This document shows, piece after piece, positions 27,064 through 35,645 of a stretch of DNA of 64,000 nucleotides (positions are counted from its first letter, which is position 1; every line of letters begins with the position of its first letter). The stretch spans positions 186,001 through 250,000 of the forward strand of contig NZ_VENF01000011.1 of the NCBI RefSeq assembly GCF_009711715.1, read 5' to 3'. The position numbers and the translations under genes are program-made. Source of the stretch: Methylophaga sp. (lineage in GTDB: Bacteria > Pseudomonadota > Gammaproteobacteria > Nitrosococcales > Methylophagaceae). The notes under the pieces were generated by a model, which did not search any database, was not told the origin of the DNA, and saw nothing but the letters and a program-made list of their open reading frames with translations.

Positions 27064-29004
27064 TTACTGATAATTTCTTATGCTGGGTCGAACAAAATCG
27101 AAATGCAGGTATTCACGGAACAGCACCGGCTGGCTGGTATCACCGCTGTACTGCCAGGCTGCGACATAGGAATAATCCATATCATTGCGCCTGGCCTCAC
27201 CGTCGTCAGTCAGATGTTCTTCACGGGCATGGCAACCACAGGACTCTTCCCTGTCCAGTGCATCCAGACACATCAGTTCGGCCAGTTCAAAAAAGTCAGC
27301 AACGCGTCCCGCCCGTTCCAGGGTCTGGTTGAGTTGCTCTGCCTCACCGGTAATTTTGACTTTCTGCCAGAACTCGTCCCTGAGTGCCTTGATTTTATCG
27401 ATGGCCGCCAGCAGGCTGTGCTTTTCACGCGCCATACCGCAGGCATCCCAGAGAATTTGGCCGAGTTGGCGGTGAAAATCGTCTGCGGTGACAGAGGCAT
27501 CGGGGGCATTCATCAGCCGTGTTATGCGTGATTGTGCCTCTTCAATTGCAGCACTCGCCTGAGCCTGATACTGATCCGCTTTGATGGGCTTGTGCCGGGC
27601 AAGATAATCCGAAACCGTCGTGGGCAGTATAAAATAACCATCAGCCAGGCCCTGCATTAAGGCGCTGGCCCCAAGCCGGTTAGAGCCGTGATCGGAGAAG
27701 TTAGCTTCACCGCCGGCAAACAGACCATCAATACTGGTCATCAGGTTATAGTCAACCCAGAGCCCGCCCATGGTGTAATGTACTGCCGGATAAATCCGCA
27801 TTGGCGTCTGGTAGGGATCTTCAGCCGTGATCCGCTGATACATTTGGAACAGGTTACCGTATTTTTCACGTATCGCTTCCAGCCCCTGATTCCTGATGGC
27901 GTCAGCGAAATCGAGGTACACCCCGAGCTTCTGGCCATCAATTTCAGCACCGACACCGCGTCCTTCATCACAAACCTGCTTGACCGCCCGCGAGGCGATA
28001 TCCCTTGGGACCAGGTTACCGAATGAGGGATACATCCGTTCCAGAAAATAATCGCGTTCGTCTTCCGCAATCTCTTCCGGCCGCTTATCGGCATCAGCCT
28101 TATTTTTGGGTGCCCATACCCGGCCGTCGTTACGCAGCGACTCACTCATCAGCGTCAGCTTGGATTGCAACTCACCCTGCTGCGGTATGCAGGTGGGGTG
28201 GATCTGAGTAAAACAGGGGTTGGCGAACAATGCGCCTTTTTTGTGTGCCCGCCAGATAGCTGAGGCATTACATCCCTTGGCATTGGTGGAAAGATAAAAA
28301 GCATTACTGTAGCCGCCGGTACATAGCACGACACAATCTGCCAGATGACTTTCCAGTTCACCGGTCACCAGATCACGGGTCACAATACCGATCGCCCGGT
28401 CGCCATCCATGATCAGATCCTGCATTTCACAGCGTGAGCGATGTGTCACACTGCCTGCAGTAATCTGGCGGCTCATCGACTGATAGGCGCCGAGCAGTAA
28501 TTGCTGCCCGGTCTGACCACGGGCATAAAAGGTACGTGACACCTGAGCCCCGCCAAATGAACGGTTCGCCAGATAGCCTGAATATTCACGGGCAAAAGGC
28601 ACGCCCTGGGCAACAGCCTGATCAATGATGGATGTGCTCAATTCGGCCAGACGGAACACATTGGATTCCCGCGCCCGGAAGTCTCCCCCTTTTATCGTGT
28701 CGTAGAACAGACGCCAGACACTGTCACCATCATTCTGATAATTCTTGGCGGCATTGATACCACCCTGCGCCGCAATACTGTGGGCACGGCGCGGGCTGTC
28801 CTGAAAACAGAAGGTTTTGACGTTGTAGCCCATCTCACCCAGAGAAGCCGCGGCAGAGGCACCGGCAAGCCCGGTTCCCACCACAATTACCGTGTATTTT
28901 TTACGATTGGCCGGGCTCACCACGCGGGAATTGAACTTATGCTGTTTCCAGCGATCCTGCAATGGGCCCTTGGGCGCGTGACTGTCGAGTTCAAATTCAC
29001 TCAT
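27064..29004 (-). CDS. sdhA: Succinate dehydrogenase/fumarate reductase flavoprotein subunit
   Basis: The FAD-carrying catalytic subunit, oxidising succinate to fumarate (or the reverse) at the inner membrane. The 646-residue size and sequence suit the three-subunit (SdhCAB) type. Visible are the dinucleotide-binding [17 protein letters not shown], the covalent-FAD histidine region [16 protein letters not shown], and the active-site blocks TQIHPTCIP and [12 protein letters not shown]. The gene overlaps sdhC by four bases (ATGA). Confidence 0.94.
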   Translation of the reverse strand: MSEFELDSHAPKGPLQDRWKQHKFNSRVVSPANRKKYTVIVVGTGLAGASAAASLGEMGYNVKTFCFQDSPRRAHSIAAQGGINAAKNYQNDGDSVWRLFYDTIKGGDFRARESNVFRLAELSTSIIDQAVAQGVPFAREYSGYLANRSFGGAQVSRTFYARGQTGQQLLLGAYQSMSRQITAGSVTHRSRCEMQDLIMDGDRAIGIVTRDLVTGELESHLADCVVLCTGGYSNAFYLSTNAKGCNASAIWRAHKKGALFANPCFTQIHPTCIPQQGELQSKLTLMSESLRNDGRVWAPKNKADADKRPEEIAEDERDYFLERMYPSFGNLVPRDIASRAVKQVCDEGRGVGAEIDGQKLGVYLDFADAIRNQGLEAIREKYGNLFQMYQRITAEDPYQTPMRIYPAVHYTMGGLWVDYNLMTSIDGLFAGGEANFSDHGSNRLGASALMQGLADGYFILPTTVSDYLARHKPIKADQYQAQASAAIEEAQSRITRLMNAPDASVTADDFHRQLGQILWDACGMAREKHSLLAAIDKIKALRDEFWQKVKITGEAEQLNQTLERAGRVADFFELAELMCLDALDREESCGCHAREEHLTDDGEARRNDMDYSYVAAWQYSGDTSQPVLFREYLHFDFVRPSIRNYQ

Positions 29005-29588
29005 GCGGTGATCCAGATATAAAGTGGAACGGCGGCAAATCCGATTGTCAGCAGCACGACGCCGGAACTGATTGACAGTCGATGCATGCTGGAGCTTATG
29101 CCTAATGTCTGCAACACATTGACCAGTGAATGCAGTAAATGCATGGCCAGAATCAGTAGACCCGCCAGATAAAACAACAGCATCCAGCCGGAGCTGAACC
29201 AGTCCAGCATGGCTTGCCTGACTTGACTGGTATCCAGCATTAACGTCTGGCCGATATGCACCAGAATAAAAATCAGCAGCAGCACGATGCTCAGTGACAC
29301 CAACGGTGCCGGAATATGCAGTTTGTCATGCTTTTTATAGCCGACCTGCCTGGCCTGGCTGTTCTTGATTCGAATCGCCATGGCGGCTTTGACATGAATG
29401 AATAGGGCAATCAGCACCAGAGCCAGCAACGGCCAGCGAATCCAGACCTGATTGTAGAACGCATAGAATTGTTCAAAAGCAGGGGCAGAAAAAAAGCTGA
29501 GGTTAGTCAGCATATGGAAAATCAGATAAGCGGTCATCACACTGCCCGCCAACGTCATCGTGCGTTTTCTGAGTTGCAATAGCGTCAT
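29001..29588 (-). CDS. sdhC: Succinate dehydrogenase cytochrome b subunit
   Basis: A 195-residue membrane subunit with five hydrophobic helices and several histidines within or beside them ([43 protein letters not shown]), fitting a di-heme cytochrome b that carries electrons to quinone. No separate SdhD is present. The order sdhC-sdhA-sdhB and the five-helix anchor differ from the four-gene sdhCDAB of most Gammaproteobacteria. Confidence 0.88.
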   Translation of the reverse strand: MTLLQLRKRTMTLAGSVMTAYLIFHMLTNLSFFSAPAFEQFYAFYNQVWIRWPLLALVLIALFIHVKAAMAIRIKNSQARQVGYKKHDKLHIPAPLVSLSIVLLLIFILVHIGQTLMLDTSQVRQAMLDWFSSGWMLLFYLAGLLILAMHLLHSLVNVLQTLGISSSMHRLSISSGVVLLTIGFAAVPLYIWITA

Positions 29589-29591
29589 GAC

Positions 29592-30095
29592 TTAACTTTC
29601 CATATCCAGTCTGGCGTCTTTATTATCCGGTCGCGGTTTCAGCTTCTCTTTTTCAATGGTGCGTATGCAGCTATTCCAGCGCAAGATCGCCTCATCATTG
29701 TGCTCGGGGCGGATTTTCTCTGCTTTTTGATAAAACTGCAGGGCTTCGATGAAATAGTCATAGGCAAACACCCGGGCCATGCTCTGGGTCAACATAAAGC
29801 GAGCGCGGCGCTCATGAAGCAGCCCGGTGTAGTAATGCTGCTGATAACGACTCTGCAGTTTCTGAATCGCCTGCTCAATCGCCTGTACCTGGGTTTTCTT
29901 GCCGGCATGGTGCAGTTGATCACTGAGCGCCAGAATATAAAGCACCAGCGCTTTTTGATTTTCCGGCTCTATATGCAGGATATCGAGGCAGATACTCTCG
30001 GCAATTTCAGGCTCGTGCAGAGAGCGATACTGACGAGCCTTATCAAGCGCAAGCTCAATAGAATCGGGGTGTATATCGTGTAGGTCTAGCTCCAT
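29592..30095 (-). CDS. TPR-like helical protein
   Basis: A 167-residue, all-helical, charged protein with TPR-like periodicity (ARQYRSLHEPEIAESICLDI, NQKALVLYILALSDQLH, FIEALQFYQKAEKIRPEHND). ATG 30095 (MELDLHDIHP) has GAGGG upstream; a TTG seven codons earlier is less likely. The stop is three bases before sdhC, so it is probably co-transcribed with the succinate dehydrogenase. Role unknown, perhaps assembly or scaffolding (inference). Confidence 0.78.
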   Translation of the reverse strand: MELDLHDIHPDSIELALDKARQYRSLHEPEIAESICLDILHIEPENQKALVLYILALSDQLHHAGKKTQVQAIEQAIQKLQSRYQQHYYTGLLHERRARFMLTQSMARVFAYDYFIEALQFYQKAEKIRPEHNDEAILRWNSCIRTIEKEKLKPRPDNKDARLDMES

Positions 30096-30255
30096 CAAAT
30101 CCCTCACAAACTGCAAGTCTTATATAAGAGTTGTTTAGTTCAATCTAGACTAAAGCCGGGCAACTTTCAATAGCTCTGGATCATAAATTCGCCTCGGGGG
30201 CACCGGGCTCACAGAGATCAAATCCATTGAGTCTGCCGTGCTGATTGAGAACAAT

Positions 30256-30505
30256 GCTGGATTGCTTCGTTCCTTACAACATAAATAAAGTTTCCGTTGT
30301 GGCTTGTGATCGAAGTTTTAATAAGTGTATGACCGCTCTCCACCCGCACATCATTGCGAATGCAGTGAAGCAATCCAGTCCCCGAAGCCGCAAGTTGACC
30401 TAAATGCTTCGGTGATTCGTGCCTTTCAATCACATGCTTGTTCTCCAAAGCAGTGGTCCTGATAAGCAAAAAATTATTTTCCGTGTTTGTTGTGCCTTTG
30501 TGGTT
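30256..30505. repeat. Intergenic repeat region before metG
   Basis: GGATTGCTTCG (30259) and CATTGCGAATGCAGTGAAGCAATCCAG-type sequence (30352-30378) form an inverted pair, and the region ends with a GTGCCTTTGTGGTT end (30492-30505) of the ACCACAGAG family. It fills most of the 495-base gap between the TPR-like gene and metG; the rest shows no ORF, and the metG promoter should lie in the last 80 bases. Confidence 0.6.
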
Positions 30506-30590
30506 CATCTAACGTTGCTTACATGGTGTCAGCGCCCGATTTCTGGTATCTTTTGTCGTTTTTCCCATCGCGAAAAACACGGCCCCCACC

Positions 30591-32618
30591 ATGCAAAGAA
30601 AAATTCTGGTTACCAGTGCCCTTCCCTATGCCAACGGCTCGATTCACCTGGGCCATATGGTTGAATATATTCAGACCGATATCTGGGTACGGTTTCAGAA
30701 AATGCGTGGCCATGAAGTGCATTATGTCTGTGCCGATGATGCTCACGGTACGCCCATCATGCTGCGGGCACAAAATCAGGGGATCACGCCGGAACAACTG
30801 ATCAGTGAAGTCAGTAAAGAACACCAGACTGATTTCGCCGACTTCGCGATTGGCTTTGACAATTACCACAGCACCCATAGTGACGAAAATCGTGAACTGG
30901 CCAGCCGGATTTACCTGGCCAACCGTGATGCCGGTCATATTGAAGCCCGCACTATCAGCCAGGCTTATGACCCGGAAAAAGAAATGTTCCTGCCGGATCG
31001 TTTTATCCGCGGTGAATGCCCTAAATGTGGGGCCGCCGATCAATATGGCGATAACTGTGAAGCCTGCGGTGCCACTTACGAGCCCACCGAGCTGAAAAAC
31101 CCGGTCTCTGCTGTCTCCGGCGCGACGCCGATTACCAAAGAATCCGAGCACTACTTCTTCAAACTGGGCGATTTTGAAAAAACCCTGCAGGAATGGACCC
31201 ACAGCGATCATCTGCAACCGGAAGTTACCCGCAAATTGGGCGAATGGTTCGACAGCGGATTACAGGACTGGGATATCTCCCGCGATGCGCCCTACTTCGG
31301 CTTTGAAATCCCTGATACTGACAACAAGTTTTTCTATGTCTGGATGGATGCGCCCATCGGCTATCTTGCCAGCTTCAAGCATTACTGCGACCGCGAAGGC
31401 GTTGATTTCGACAGCTTTATGAAGCCCGGCAGTGACACTGAAATGGTGCACTTTATCGGCAAGGACATCATCTATTTCCATGCCCTGTTCTGGCCCGCCA
31501 TGCTGGAAGGTGCCGGTTTCCGTCAGCCGGATAATATCTATGCCCACGGCTTTCTCACCGTCGACGGTAAGAAGATGTCCAAATCGCGCGGTACCTTCAT
31601 CAAAGCCCGCACTTATCTGGACCATTTAAATCCGGAATACCTGCGGTACTACTTTGCCGCCAAACTGGGCAGCGGTATTGATGATATCGATTTGAGCTTT
31701 GAAGATTTCCAGACCCGCATCAATTCCGATCTGGTCGGTAAAGTCGTCAATATTGCCAGCCGCTGTGCCGGTTTCTTAAGCAAACGCTTTGATGGCCAAC
31801 TGGCAGATGAATTGAGTGAACCTGCTTTGTTCAGAGACTTCGCTAATCAGGCTGAAGCCATTGCCAAGCGTTATGAAGCCCGTGAATTCGGTCAGGCCAT
31901 GCGTGAAATTATGGCTTTGGCGGACCGCGCCAACGTCTATATCGACGAAATGAAACCCTGGGTGCTTGCCAAGGAAGAAGGTAAAGAGGATGAAGTGCAG
32001 GCCATCTGCAGTATGGGCATTAACCTTTTCCGGGTGCTGATTGCCTACCTCAAACCGGTTCTGCCACGCACGGCTGAACAGGCAGAAACTTTCCTCAATA
32101 TCGCCCCATTGCAATGGTCTGATATATCAAGCCCGTTACTGGGTCATCAAATCAATCAGTTCAAACCGCTGATGACCCGTATTGAACAAGACAAACTGGA
32201 CGCCATTGTGGCCGACTCAAAACAATCGATGGCAGCAGAACAACCCAAAGCTGAACCCGCTGCCCAATCTGAGCAGTTCGATCCGATTGCCGATGAAATC
32301 CAGTTTGATGATTTTGCCAAAATTGATCTGCGCATCGCCAAAATCGTTAACGCCGAGCATGTCGAGGGCGCCGATAAATTACTGAAACTGACGCTGGATA
32401 TCGGGCTGGGAGAAAAACAGGTATTTGCCGGTATTAAATCGGCTTATGCGCCGGAAGACCTGATCGGCAAACTGACCGTGATGGTCGCCAACCTGGCACC
32501 GCGTAAGATGCGGTTTGGCCTGTCAGAAGGCATGGTGCTGGCGGCCGGTCCCGGCGGCAAGGATCTCTTTATTCTGAACCCGGATGACGGTGCACAGCCG
32601 GGTATGCGGGTTAAGTGA
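30591..32618 (+). CDS. metG: Methionyl-tRNA synthetase
   Basis: Class I synthetase charging tRNA-Met, 675 residues (E. coli 677). The HIGH-type motif is in [10 protein letters not shown] (near residue 18), the zinc knuckle in [18 protein letters not shown] (near 145), and KMSKS in [11 protein letters not shown] (near 330). The C-terminal tRNA-binding (OB-fold) domain (about 570-675) is present: [21 protein letters not shown] linker rich in A, E, K and P (about 540-560) joins it. Divergent from the sdh block. Confidence 0.97.
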   Translation: MQRKILVTSALPYANGSIHLGHMVEYIQTDIWVRFQKMRGHEVHYVCADDAHGTPIMLRAQNQGITPEQLISEVSKEHQTDFADFAIGFDNYHSTHSDENRELASRIYLANRDAGHIEARTISQAYDPEKEMFLPDRFIRGECPKCGAADQYGDNCEACGATYEPTELKNPVSAVSGATPITKESEHYFFKLGDFEKTLQEWTHSDHLQPEVTRKLGEWFDSGLQDWDISRDAPYFGFEIPDTDNKFFYVWMDAPIGYLASFKHYCDREGVDFDSFMKPGSDTEMVHFIGKDIIYFHALFWPAMLEGAGFRQPDNIYAHGFLTVDGKKMSKSRGTFIKARTYLDHLNPEYLRYYFAAKLGSGIDDIDLSFEDFQTRINSDLVGKVVNIASRCAGFLSKRFDGQLADELSEPALFRDFANQAEAIAKRYEAREFGQAMREIMALADRANVYIDEMKPWVLAKEEGKEDEVQAICSMGINLFRVLIAYLKPVLPRTAEQAETFLNIAPLQWSDISSPLLGHQINQFKPLMTRIEQDKLDAIVADSKQSMAAEQPKAEPAAQSEQFDPIADEIQFDDFAKIDLRIAKIVNAEHVEGADKLLKLTLDIGLGEKQVFAGIKSAYAPEDLIGKLTVMVANLAPRKMRFGLSEGMVLAAGPGGKDLFILNPDDGAQPGMRVK

Positions 32619-32671
32619 TTCTGGATTAAATCTTAGAGGCACAGGGAGCGCATTAACCCGCACTGGTCTGT

Positions 32672-32749
32672 CGTTGCGAGGAGACTGCGACGAAGCAATC
32701 TATCCCCCTTCTGAATCAGGACTGGACCGCCACGGTTTCTCGCGATGAC
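32672..32749. repeat. Dispersed repeat fragment (GCAATC family)
   Basis: CGTTGCGAGGAGACTGCGAC then GAAGCAATC (32672-32700), followed by GGACTGGACCGCCACGGTTT and CGCGATGAC (32719-32749). This is a divergent member of the family whose core recurs in elements A and B. It is in the 497-base gap after metG. Confidence 0.55.
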
Positions 32750-32845
32750 AGGCTATTGGGTCGGTATTCTCTTTACCTTTAAATAGCCGATCTAACGCAC
32801 ATCAGAATCTGGCTCGACTTTATATCACCGATACGCCCTAGCCAA

Positions 32846-32917
32846 TTACCAGATAAAGAACCTTATCAATATCAGCAACAAAAATACTCCGGCGATTGCT
32901 GCTGTGGACAATAACAT
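32846..32917 (-). CDS. Possible 23-residue hydrophobic small ORF
   Basis: A short ORF reading MLLSTAAIAGVFLLLIL then IRFFIW, a single transmembrane-like helix. GGGG lies 10 bases upstream of its ATG. It sits in the gap downstream of the pilin terminator. There is no family match and no further support; it may be chance or the remnant of a longer protein, since the frame stays open upstream. Confidence 0.25.
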   Translation of the reverse strand: MLLSTAAIAGVFLLLILIRFFIW

Positions 32918-33011
32918 GTTGCGGTTGCCCCAATATCTCAAACCTTGAGAAACTCCATGCTCAAATCCTTTTGAAACATTCGATAAAAACTTAGCGCTTC
33001 GCCTACAAACA

Positions 33012-33040
33012 AAAAAGCCCCGGTTGTTACACCGAGGCTC
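33012..33040 (-). terminator. Intrinsic terminator of pilA
   Basis: A 9-bp stem (AGCCTCGGT with ACCGGGGCT, one G-U pair) is followed on the minus strand by TTTTTT. It lies about 75 bases after the pilin stop. Confidence 0.88.
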
Positions 33041-33115
33041 TTTCGCATCTTTCAGGTCAAAGCTAAATCAATCGTGTCTGACCCATTGATTAGCGTCTGA
33101 CTTCATAGCTTATCA

Positions 33116-33616
33116 TTAGATAGCTGAACCATCTGAAGCACCTTTGACATATTTGAAGCATGTTGTGTCATTATTTGCTTCAACCGGGACCCACTCAATG
33201 TAAGTATTGCTCTTATATGTTGGTATAAGTTCAAAGATACATCCCTCAGTACCTAACTCTGTAGCATTAGTTGCGTCCAACTGGATAGCAACACTGCCAT
33301 GAGATGGGGTAGCGTCAATAGTAACTACCGCACCATATTTTGTGGTTAAATTGCCCGCAGTAAAGGCGTCCGCACTGATTCCGTATTCAGCAACATCGGC
33401 AGCTGCTTCACAATTCCCATCAGGATTTTTAGCGTGGTCCTCAATACATTCCGCCAAACCTGTTTTCATTGAAGCAACTGAAGACACTGTATCAGCCCAT
33501 TTAGAACGGGTAATGTAGTCAGTGTAAGCCGGAATCGCGATCGCCGCCAAAATACCGATAATCGCTACAACGATCATCAGTTCGATCAAGGTAAAACCTT
33601 TTTGAACTTGTTTCAT
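33116..33616 (-). CDS. pilA: Type IV pilin (PilA-like)
   Basis: A 166-residue type IVa prepilin. The short leader MKQVQKG is cleaved before F, giving [14 protein letters not shown] with Glu at position 5 of the mature protein, the standard prepilin-peptidase and assembly signal. Four cysteines in the C-terminal globular part (two in [18 protein letters not shown], one in EGCIFEL, one in TTCFKYV) could form two disulfides. The gene has its own terminator and a candidate sigma-54 promoter upstream; the next gene upstream is a glycan ligase. Confidence 0.93.
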   Translation of the reverse strand: MKQVQKGFTLIELMIVVAIIGILAAIAIPAYTDYITRSKWADTVSSVASMKTGLAECIEDHAKNPDGNCEAAADVAEYGISADAFTAGNLTTKYGAVVTIDATPSHGSVAIQLDATNATELGTEGCIFELIPTYKSNTYIEWVPVEANNDTTCFKYVKGASDGSAI

Positions 33617-33661
33617 TTTCTACTCCTTTAAAGAAACGCAATTAATTGCAAGAGAGCTATA

Positions 33662-33677
33662 AGCAGCATTCATACCA
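33662..33677 (-). promoter_or_regulatory. Candidate sigma-54 promoter of pilA
   Basis: The minus strand reads TGGTATGAATGCTGCT, matching the -24/-12 consensus TGGCACG-N4-TTGCW at 9 of 12 defined positions, with the GG-N10-GC spacing exact. It sits 46 bases before the pilin ATG. PilA transcription in Pseudomonas and others is sigma-54/PilR dependent. Confidence 0.62.
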
Positions 33678-33740
33678 GTTATTAAGATATTGATATTTAT
33701 TGAATTAATTTTAATTTCAAACTTTACCACTAAGAAATTG

Positions 33741-33769
33741 GTCACTTCCTGACAATTTTTGTCACTTCT
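33741..33769 (-). promoter_or_regulatory. Possible activator sites upstream of pilA
   Basis: Two direct copies of GTCACTTC (33741 and 33761), 20 bases apart, flank a palindrome TGACA-N5-TGTCA (33750-33764). They lie about 100 bases upstream of the predicted transcription start, the usual distance for an enhancer-binding protein such as PilR, and overlap the last codons of the ligase gene. Confidence 0.45.
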
Positions 33770-35471
33770 GGCAGCTCTCCCGGTAAAGCCTGAACTCTTC
33801 GTTATCAATATACATATCGCTGGCTATTTCAGCAGTTTTACAGGCCTGCTCTCTATTTTTCAGATTCTGATAAGAAGCAATCAGCATTTTGAAATTAAAA
33901 TCTGTCGGGCGCACCAAAATGCTTTCCTGCTGCCACTGGTTAAAAACGCGCATCATGTCCACGTTTCGCTCAATAGAACTCATTCTGAATATTTGTTGCA
34001 TCCGGAAATCTTCAGCAATTTTAGTGAAATACGGATTCATCAAAGGAATCGTAAGATTGGCATTGCCATTGGGTGTGGTGGCTAGTTCAAGTTGATAATT
34101 AGCCCAGGCAGTGTGACCGTAGAATAAGATCGCCAGTATCAACCAAATATGATTCACCAGCTTCATCGCCTTTGTCATTGGCACTGATAAAAATTCCTTA
34201 TAGGTATTTTTGGTTGAGTGCGATAAGGCGATAAAGATCAGAAACAGACAAGCAAACCAGGCTGTGGCTGAAATATGAAACGGTAATTCCACCTGGTTAT
34301 GAAAGGCAAAAGGAAATAGCAAGGCTATCGCATATCTTGCTCTAGACTGCCAGGCAATGAGCAAAATGGTGAAGAAGCTAACCAGAATTCCTGCACTCGC
34401 CAGCAGACCGCCTTCAACCTGCCAGAACAAAAGCTCGTTGTGTGGATGGCTGACATAATCATCAATCAGCTCATAATCAGGATGTCGCTGTTGAAAATCC
34501 GCTTTCTGATATTGCCAGACTGACTCGAAACTTCCCAGACCATGGCCGACTAGGGGCGCCTGCTTCACCAGTTCTGCAGAAATCAGGAAAATACCAATTC
34601 TTTCACTGGCTTTATATTCTGTATGAACCTCTGCAGATTTGTCTGCGAGACGGCTGAAGCCATCACTAAATAGACTCGTCAATAATGCCAGCGCCACGAC
34701 TGCCAACATCATTAAACTGTTTTTCTTATTTCGTTTAATCACTGGCCAGCAGATCATCAGTAGCAGAATCAAGCCTATCAGCAGAGACAAGAACCCTACT
34801 CTGGAACCACTGCTGAGAACGATAAATGTCGAGACAAAGGCTGTGACAAGAATGAGGCCTTTTACGATTGTGTTAAATCTCGCCAAAGGTCGATTGATCA
34901 AATACCAGGCAATGAGCACCACTGTCGCCTGAAAAGAGGCATGAATATTAATCTGCTGGAAAACACCGGTGGCAATATTGGTCCCTTTGGAGGTGGGGAG
35001 AAAAATGGTCATGCCCTCAGGCTGAAAGTATTGCACGCAGGCGACGAGACCATGCAGCAGCCCGGCTATGATCAAAAGGAATAAAAGTTTGTCTTTTTGG
35101 GCGCGGTTGAAGTCAAACTGGAAAAGGCCCAGCAGGAAAAAGACACCACCCCAAATAAACAGCAGCCTGAAAGCCCACTCAATCGGCTCAGCTACCCCAG
35201 ATATAAAACCGCTGATTGTGGCAAGCACAGGAAAGGCCAGTAGCAACATTACGCTATGTGGCAGCAGCAATTCCGATTGCTGCAGCACTTTTTTGACGGC
35301 TAACCAGATAAAAACGCTGACCGATGCCCAGACCGTAATATTAGTAGGAAGGTTCAGGCCCGTACCGCCAATGTTGTCATGATAATAAAACGGGGCAATT
35401 AGAAATACGATTGCCAGAATGATTTCGGCCGGAGTCAAATTATTTTTTCTGAGCAGGCCAAAATTTGTCAT
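33762..35471 (-). CDS. Wzy/PglL-type O-antigen ligase family protein
   Basis: A 569-residue membrane protein with about 11-13 hydrophobic segments, the periplasmic-loop motif SHPHNELLFWQVEGG (near residue 340) of the Wzy_C family, and a soluble C-terminal tail (about 460-569). Members transfer lipid-linked glycans to LPS core or to pilin (PglL/PilO/TfpW). Being directly upstream of pilA on the same strand, it is most likely a pilin O-oligosaccharyltransferase. A general O-antigen ligase role remains possible. Confidence 0.85.
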   Translation of the reverse strand: MTNFGLLRKNNLTPAEIILAIVFLIAPFYYHDNIGGTGLNLPTNITVWASVSVFIWLAVKKVLQQSELLLPHSVMLLLAFPVLATISGFISGVAEPIEWAFRLLFIWGGVFFLLGLFQFDFNRAQKDKLLFLLIIAGLLHGLVACVQYFQPEGMTIFLPTSKGTNIATGVFQQINIHASFQATVVLIAWYLINRPLARFNTIVKGLILVTAFVSTFIVLSSGSRVGFLSLLIGLILLLMICWPVIKRNKKNSLMMLAVVALALLTSLFSDGFSRLADKSAEVHTEYKASERIGIFLISAELVKQAPLVGHGLGSFESVWQYQKADFQQRHPDYELIDDYVSHPHNELLFWQVEGGLLASAGILVSFFTILLIAWQSRARYAIALLFPFAFHNQVELPFHISATAWFACLFLIFIALSHSTKNTYKEFLSVPMTKAMKLVNHIWLILAILFYGHTAWANYQLELATTPNGNANLTIPLMNPYFTKIAEDFRMQQIFRMSSIERNVDMMRVFNQWQQESILVRPTDFNFKMLIASYQNLKNREQACKTAEIASDMYIDNEEFRLYRESCQK

Positions 35472-35571
35472 CTAGCTATCCTTCTGAATTGTTTTGTTGT
35501 GTTTCGCGCACAGGCGCGATGATTGTAGCAGGCTCTGAAGTGGCGATAAGTCTTCAGATTATTCAAACTGC

Positions 35572-35645
35572 CGTAGGTTGGGCTGAGGCGCGAAGCCCAA
35601 TGTCAGCATTATTGTTGGGTTTCGTAAAAGCTCACCCCAACCTAC
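35572..35645. repeat. GTAGGTTGGG palindromic element
   Basis: The element begins CGTAGGTTGGGCTGAGG and ends with its imperfect complement GCTCACCCCAACCTAC, with an inner pair GAAGCCCAA/TTGGGTTTC. It belongs to a widespread class of extragenic palindrome. Its right end overlaps the final codon of the TPR/oxygenase gene. Confidence 0.75.

Noticed and set aside
33012..33060. Short peptide coded through the pilA terminator
   Set aside because: The reading simply follows the terminator hairpin sequence, a known source of false small ORFs.
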